Origin: Rugalucina vietnamica
Lineage: Eukaryota; Mollusca; Bivalvia; Lucinida; Lucinidae
Direction of reading: 5' to 3'
Assembly (NCBI GenBank): GCA_964017185.1
Contig: OZ024874.1
Location: 54,601,356-54,665,355, forward strand
DNA length: 64,000 nt
Below, piece by piece: positions 57,782-64,000 of the stretch. How positions within the stretch are numbered: the stretch's first letter is position 1; every line of letters begins with the position of its first letter. Made by a program: the position numbers and the translations under genes. The notes beneath the pieces are model-generated. The model did not search any database and was not told the origin of the DNA. It saw only the letters and a program-made list of their open reading frames with translations.

Positions 57782-59280
57782 ATAAAATTTTCAGCATAAA
57801 AATTCTTCATGCACATCTGCAATATATCTGAAACAAATCTGCAAAGAATTAAAAATAAACAATGAAAGCCCTAGGATGAGTTGATTTCACAAAGTATGCA
57901 CTACCAACCATTATTGAATATAAGGAATTATCAAAAATTTGCTAAGTTAAAAATGCTGTAAATTTGTCAAAAATGATTTTTTCAGCATGACAACTGTTCA
58001 TGCACATCTGCAGTACTAGTATATCTGAAACATATCAGCAAAATATTAAAAGGAAACATTAGAATCTGTAAGAGGAGTTGATTTCACAAAGTATGTACTT
58101 GCAGTACTATGGCAAACACATTATATGAAGACTTAAAAAGTCCCATAACTCTTACAATACTGACCCTTTGGCCCCCAAATTCACACCGCAAATGTATTGT
58201 CTGATGGTGCAAGTGTGGTGAAAATTTGAAACAAATCAGGCAAAAGCTACTCCAGTTATTCAGCAAAGTTGTCAAAATTGGCTAAGTTTAAAAGGCTGTA
58301 AATTTGTCAAAAATAAAATTTTCAGCATAAAAAATCTTCATGCACATCTGCAATATATCTGAAACAAATCTGCAAAGAATTAAAAATAAACAATGAAAGC
58401 CCTAGGAGGAGTTTATTTCACAAAGTAAGCACTACCAACCATTATTGAATATAAGGAATTATCAAAAATTTGCTAAGTTAAAAATGCTGTAAATTTGTCA
58501 AAAATGATTTTTTCAGCATGACAACTGTTCATGCACATCTGCAATACTAGTATATCTGAAACATATCAGCAAAATATTAAAAGGAAACATTAGAATCTGT
58601 AAGAGGAGTTGATTTCACAAAGTATGTACTTGCAGTACTATGGCAAACACATTATATGAAGACTTAAAAAGTCCCATAACTCTTGCAATACTGACCCTTT
58701 GGCCCCCAAATTCACACCGCAAATGTATTGTCTGATGGTGCAAGTGTGGTGAAAATTTGAAACAAATCAGGCAAAAGCTACTCCAGTTATTCAGCAAAGT
58801 TGTCAAAATGTCAAAATTGGCTAAGTTTAAAAGGCTGTAAATTTGTCTAAAATAAAATTTTCAGCATAAAAAATCTTCATGCACATCTGCAATATATCTG
58901 AAACAAATCTGCAAAGAATTAAAAATAAACAATGAAAGCCCTAGGAGGAGTTTATTTCACAAAGTAAGCACTACCAACCATTATTGAATATAAGGAATTA
59001 TCGAAAATTTGCTAAGTTAAAAATGCTGTAAATTTGTAAAAAATCAAATTTTCAGCATAAAAATTCTTCATGCACATCTGCAATATATCTGGAACAAATC
59101 TGCAAAGAATTAAAAATAAACAATGAGAGCCCTAGGAGGAGTTGATTTCACAAATCAGACAAAAGCTACTCAAGTTATTCAGCAAAGTTGTCAAAATGTT
59201 GACGGAATGACGGAATCACGGAATCACAGACAGACTGAAAACAGTATACCCCCCTAAAACTTCGTTTTGCGGGGGGTATA
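57782..59280 (+). repeat. Continuation of the satellite with 531-bp higher-order repeat and a second right end
   Basis: Units continue past the first right terminus. A 531-bp higher-order block repeats at about 57787, 58318 and 58857 with very few differences. The stretch closes at 59280 with a second copy of the same right hairpin. No separate left end is present. Confidence 0.8.
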
Positions 59281-60198
59281 ACCATGAAGACGTATTAAAT
59301 GCTCAAGTAATTCAAAATTTTTAAGAACATAATTCCACAAAAATAGGCAATATTGCCTCCGGTGAACATGATGAGGGTATTAAAATGTCCCCAAAATAGC
59401 CAATCGGCGTAAAGCTTTTACGTCGTAACTAAGAAAAACTCGACATAATTTTGAATGCATGAGAGATAAACGAATCAAAGAGCACCACCACATATTCTTT
59501 ACGTTTACATGTTAACATAAATATGAAATGTTGTGGACAAAACGTAAAGAGGAACTTTCAAAAGACAGCAAAATTTGCCCAAGTCGTGCAAACGGTACAA
59601 CCACGTCAACCGTCATGGCTCTTTTTCATTCCGTTCGTTCTGTTCATTTCACTAATGCCGGTTTGAAATCAACTACCCGTACATGTACGAGGCTGGTGCC
59701 TACCGAGAAAAAAAGTGGTAACTCCGTGCTGACATGACTGAACGTTATTGACTCGGGTACATTAAACAAACAAAAATATAAGACGCGTGATGAGAAGACA
59801 TGATTTTGCATATGTGAAAGCAAAAGAGCAGCTCAGCTGCAAGGTAACCTAAATTTGAGGCCCATCCAAGGGGGTATTAGCTCCAAGGTCACTAAAAGAA
59901 AAATGACCTTTCTCCCCCAGCTCCCTTAAATGTTTTCCTTGCTCCCAGCTTCGTAAAACCAAAATTGTTCTCTTAAGCGTCAACTCTCTTCAAATGTTTT
60001 CCAGTTCTCCCAAACTCCCTGAAAACAAGTGGCCCTGCCACCCAGCTCCCTAAAACCCAGTGTGACAGGGTCCAAATTTTCCTGCGGTCTTTTGTCGTGA
60101 ACCATCCTGGTTGTTTCAGACATGGTCGAAAGGCCCAAAGACACATTTTCTCATGCTGCAGCTTAAAGTGATAAGCTGAATAGTGCTTCTACTGCGCT
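59281..60198. mobile_element. Eroded MITE-1 with insertion
   Basis: GATGAGAAGACATGATTTTG followed by TGAAAGCAAAAGAGCAGCTC at about 59790-59830, and CAGACATGGTCGAAAGGCCC to TTTCTCATGCTGC at about 60118-60165, match the two halves of a diverged MITE-1. Between them is pyrimidine-rich quasi-repetitive sequence (CTCCCAGCT, CAAATGTTTTCC). The rest is unrecognised. Confidence 0.4.
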
Positions 60199-60290
60199 TT
60201 ACGTGTTCCACTGCATTTGAACGTGTTGTATTAGAGCATTGGATCTACGCAAAGGTGTCCCTGGTTCGAGCATCAGCCGAGGCTTCATTG
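60199..60290 (+). repeat. Possible tRNA-like SINE fragment
   Basis: AGAGCATTGGATCTACGCAA then TCCCTGGTTCGAGCATC resembles the anticodon-to-B-box part of a tRNA-derived SINE. Weak. Confidence 0.3.
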
Positions 60291-60972
60291 GTTGCTACCT
60301 TAAGTCAGTCACTGCCCCTAAGCTCATCAGGTAATGGTCAGAAATTCATCAACTCCGCACACATTGGAATGAAAAAGGCGAGATCGGATAATTATCAGTG
60401 CTGTCACGACAGCATCAGTGCTGTCACGATATCAGTGCTGTCACGGTCATAATAATTTAAAATACTAGAAACGCAGCATATGAACATAATTGCTTTTGGT
60501 ATATAATGATACTATACTGAAATAGTAAACGCTTAGCTGAAATTATTTTTGGATTAATCGTACAAGATTATGTCTATAAAAATAAAGCGCTTCAGAAACA
60601 GAACAAATCACAATATGTGCATTTTCATTGGAGCTCTCTCTTTCGTGAATTCATTGAAAGTATTTAAAGCTTGTGTGAATTTTTGTTCGTGACAAGTTAT
60701 ATATATCCCCACTTACAGATTGGGGAAGTCTTATCAAATGAGCGTTTTACGCAAGAAAGTTTGTTCGTGACAGCACTGATATTTTTTCAAGGGTACCATA
60801 CAATTAATTAATGCTGGTGCACTATTTGTTCAGTTAAACTTGGCATATTTTATTTCTATATTCTTTATGCCCCTGTTAATAAAACTAACCCATTAAAAAA
60901 GAAAAAATGGACAATTATTTTTTTTCGTTTTGCCTTTCTGGATTGCTCCATTTTTTGATAATGACCCATATA

Positions 60973-63218
60973 CAAACCCGCACACGCGCACGCACGCTTT
61001 CAAGAAAATAAATCATACTTAAAAAGTCAAAAAGTCTCCTTATTTGTGTGGTCTTGTCAACATTTATATTATCTGATTATCTATCGTTCAACTAACTTCA
61101 ATAAAAAGAGCGAAAACCTCAACCGAATAGCATAGCCATCCATTGCTGTCGAAGTATGGCATCCATTCTCAGAATTATGAGCTCTTCTTGTTAATGCGAC
61201 ATCTAAAACCGCAGCGCAATTAATCTCTGGCAAACAAATTCCGAGGTTTTGAAAGTGGACCATAACTCATCAGCTTCCGTTCGGGCTTCAAACTTCTGTT
61301 TTTTGGCAACAAAATTTGCAATTTTCTCTGGTAGAAGCAATAAAGCGTGACACAACTACGCCAGCTTCTCCTCTTAATTGATAGCACAGTTCCGGGGGTA
61401 AAACAATAGAGGCAATAAGCCAGGGCCGTAATGGGTAATTTAGGGTATAACATTTCGCGTAAAAAGAGACAAAAGGCGTCTCAAACGCCATCAATATGTG
61501 AATAAGTCGTGGAGAAAGGAATAATCTGGTGTTTTAGCGTCTTATCCCATGAACTGCTAACCTTTAGATTCCAAAAGAGCGATGTTAGGCTGGAAAATGA
61601 CGAACTTATATTGCCGCCATGTCAACGTAAAAATGCGTAATAGAATTGTTCATCATTGGTTATATTCTTCCTGTTTTATTATGTTGTTTATTATTTGTTT
61701 AAGGCTATGGCCGTGTATGAAAAATCAGTCAGAAAGCTTATTTCAATCGACGTTAACAGGAATCAGGGGTTGGTAACTCAAAGCCATCTTAAGCACAAGA
61801 TCAACTTAATTATGGTGAATAACTGAAAAGAGCCTTAACACACGGCAACACCTCAACAGCATCGTAACTTTGGCGTCGTCTTATCTTACGAAGTGGCACC
61901 TTTCATCTGAAAAAGTTAGACGACTGGAATAGCAAGGGCATGAATTTTAAGGTGGTCATCTTAAGGATGCCATAAGCACGAGAACTTACCATGCCTTCGA
62001 GTTACTGGGCCCAGAACGCTTCGCAGCCATCTTATGCCAGGCTCCGGGTTTGTATCTTAACGCAGTCTTGCAGCAAAGAATTGACAATCCATCCAAGTTC
62101 GAAGAACCACATTGTTGGACACCTAGTTAATTATCGTTTACTCAACCCATCTACCAAGAGACCAACAGCACAAATTTTCAGTTCACTTCCCTCTTTCCGA
62201 TAACAAAAACCCCCATAGTCGGGTTTGTAAATCAAAAGGAAAGAAGTACATTGAATGCCTTAATTATTTTAAAGAATTCCTGTATCCCCTGGATAAAGCC
62301 TACCTCTCTGGGACATTCAGTCTAAATTAAGATCGACCACTTTTAGGCGTGCCCAATGACCGGTTCTGAATAATTAGATGTTTGAGCCAAGGCCCAGAAA
62401 GCAAATGCATTAAGGACCAGTTTCTTTTCTCCCTAGGCAGCTATCTGAACTGACGGGTCCATGGGGGTTACAGACACTCAATTTTGCCATTGACTGCAAC
62501 TTACATACTGTGTATTTTAAGGGAACCAAAGTGGAGGATACCAACTTCGTGAACAGCCAAACTGATGTCAGTCTTCAATGAACTCACACATAGCCATTTT
62601 TCGGCTTTCTGTGTTGCGGCTTATACAGATTTATCGCACAAGCCAGTTAGGAGACGCGATTCTTATCATTAAATAAAAGGATATACAAGAATTCCCTTTT
62701 AGCTGATTTCATCTCCCTTAAACAGCTTAAAATAATCAACTCGCATAATCTTTCTGTTTTTCTTATCTTGTATTTAAATGAGTATTTTCTAGAAGGAGGA
62801 ATTGTCTATTTTTTATAGTACAAATAGTACTGCCATTTTCGCAAACGGTTTCAGGCAAACGTGGTTACATTTTTCATAAATCAGCAATCTGATCGCATAT
62901 GGTCCGCGGTTAAACACTACTGAAAAATTTCCTATTTTCCAGAAATTGACTACTGTGAACAAAAAGAAACAACTCGAGCATTTGCACTAAATAATATATC
63001 TATTCGTTTTGCCTCCCCTTAACTACCATGTGTAAGTTACGAATACACATTTATGTAAAATGTAGTTTTTAATCACATTTGAGGGTGAAATAACTAGGGT
63101 TCCGACAAAGCACACACCATGTGACTACTCTTCGAACTTAGACGGGTTCTCACTGTTTGCTGCAAGGCAACATTAAAATTTAAACCAGGATATGACATGC
63201 GAAGACACTAAAACGTCC
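60973..63218. other. Unrecognised, low-repeat sequence
   Basis: The largest stretch outside the POU3F flanks with no repeat I can name. Short open frames (61081-61494, 61582-61776, 61991-62203) have no domain or splice evidence. It may hold unique or conserved noncoding DNA. Confidence 0.35.
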
Positions 63219-63283
63219 CATCAGGAAAACATGTCTATGCAATGAATACTCCTTTTCATAGCAAAACTGGAGTATGCAGAGGA
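63219..63283 (+). mobile_element. MITE-2 left-end fragment
   Basis: CATCAGGAAAACATGTCTAT through AAAACTGGAGTATGCAGAGG, then the match stops. Confidence 0.65.
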
Positions 63284-64000
63284 AAAAGGTACACGTAGGC
63301 AAAGATCAGGAAAAGGCGCAATCAGAAAAAGAATCCCACTCCAAAAACCGAGGTGGGGAAAAACCAAACAAACAATCAGGTACGTATACCATAACAACAT
63401 ACATATATCGTAAGCCGAATGAGCAGCTATTTTCCCAATAGGTGGCCACTCAGTTACCTAAACTTAACTAAAAATATGAAAACATACATAAGGCGCCAAC
63501 AGCACAAAAAAATTTAAATACCAAGACATAAAACAAAAAGAACCACCACAGAAGTATCGCCTTGGAACGATCAGTAACACAAAGTTACAGGCGGGCGTAA
63601 ACCGGTTTTACATGACCATAACCTCATCCTCAGCTTCTGCAGTGGTTCATAACATTTAGTTAGTTCTTCGGTCCTCGTGGTGAATCACTAACTAGTCAAT
63701 GAATCATCAAGAACAAACAAATAAATCACGATAAGCATCCTGATGAATCAAAAACCAGGACTCACAGATTGAGTAAGCTGCCCGACGATGGAGATCCCTG
63801 GGCGCCGAATAACCTACTAACTCCGGAGCAAAAGAAAAAACACCAGTTGGACCCCGGTGGGCCAAGCAACAGACAAGAAGCTCCGGTCCCAACCAACTAA
63901 AATGAATAGCTTTAAGTCGAGGCCATCATAAAGTCTGACACCCGACCCACCGGCGTGCAATTAAAGAAGGCAGCATAGTTATCAACCATGATTGGGTTAA
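63284..64000. repeat. Probable dispersed repeat, partly shared with 32.9 kb
   Basis: CTATTTTCCCAATAGGTGGC and CACTCAGTTACC resemble the 32920-32960 segment. The rest is unrecognised and runs off the window end. Confidence 0.35.

Larger units (their letters stand above)
55018..60972. mobile_element. 6-kb region bounded by 33-bp perfect inverted repeats with subterminal motifs
   Basis: 55018-55050 (starting TATATGGGTCATTATCAAAA) is repeated as its exact reverse complement at 60940-60972. ATCAGTGCTGTCACG-like motifs cluster inside both ends: 55401, 55750, 55765, 55781r and 55801r at the left; 60394, 60414, 60431 and 60766r at the right. They resemble transposase-binding subterminal repeats. It contains the 56.6-59.3 kb satellite element and an old MITE-1. 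No coding frame. It could instead be two separate small elements in opposite orientation. Confidence 0.6.

Noticed and set aside
55018-60972. A Polinton or other virus-like large element, because of the 6-kb span and inverted ends
   Set aside because: No coding frames of any kind inside; the interior is satellite and MITE sequence, and the ends are only 33 bp.

Overview
This window looks like AT-rich, repeat-laden animal DNA, most likely from a bivalve mollusc. There are no operons, the one clear gene is a metazoan-only POU class III homeobox gene, and about half of the sequence is dispersed or tandem repeat. Several repeats have architectures I associate with bivalve genomes: hairpin ends of the GCTCACCTGAGC type, GACGGACGGAC-like linkers, and 150-185 bp satellite cores. 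The species cannot be fixed from the sequence.

The only protein-coding gene I can support is an intronless POU3F (Brn1/2/4, vvl/ceh-6 type) gene on the minus strand at 13575-12241. It encodes 444 aa with an intact POU-specific domain and POU homeodomain. Its TGA stop is followed directly by CTAG, the context known to permit efficient stop-codon readthrough in several animal genes. The same frame then stays open for another 236 codons, to a second TGA at 11530. This downstream frame looks like protein. A readthrough isoform of about 680 aa is the strongest candidate here for something undescribed. Upstream of the gene are a two-codon uORF, a TATA-like box, three inverted CCAAT boxes and a PBX-PREP/MEIS decamer.

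The rest is a gene desert, which is common around developmental POU genes, filled with mobile-element debris. 1-11.5 kb: foldback MITEs, a 37-bp minisatellite, a tRNA-derived SINE head and microsatellites. 13.6-27 kb: promoter region, more MITEs, a 647-bp CGGT-tiled terminal-inverted-repeat (TIR) element and a 288-bp tandem duplication. 27.7-29.6 kb: a 150-bp tandem array with a dimeric higher-order pattern. 33.0-42.2 kb: a composite of nested insertions in a 455-bp-unit repeat, including an oppositely oriented copy of the same family and a 3.2-kb element with about 370-bp TIRs and a satellite core. 43.4-45.1 kb: a long foldback inside a MITE, then a TIR-bounded 148-bp array. 46.3-48.4 kb: a second copy of the 455-bp family, split by a TA-flanked mariner-like element. 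49-54 kb: a 20-bp E-box tandem, (CT)n tracts, two more MITEs and a SINE. 55.0-61.0 kb: 33-bp perfect inverted repeats with ATCAGTGCTGTCACG subterminal motifs enclosing a 185-bp satellite element. 61-64 kb: mostly unrecognised unique sequence.

I saw no LTR, retroviral, Polinton or other virus-like element, no toxin gene, no rRNA, no CRISPR array and no intact transposase. All coordinates and copy counts were read by eye and may be off by a few bases.
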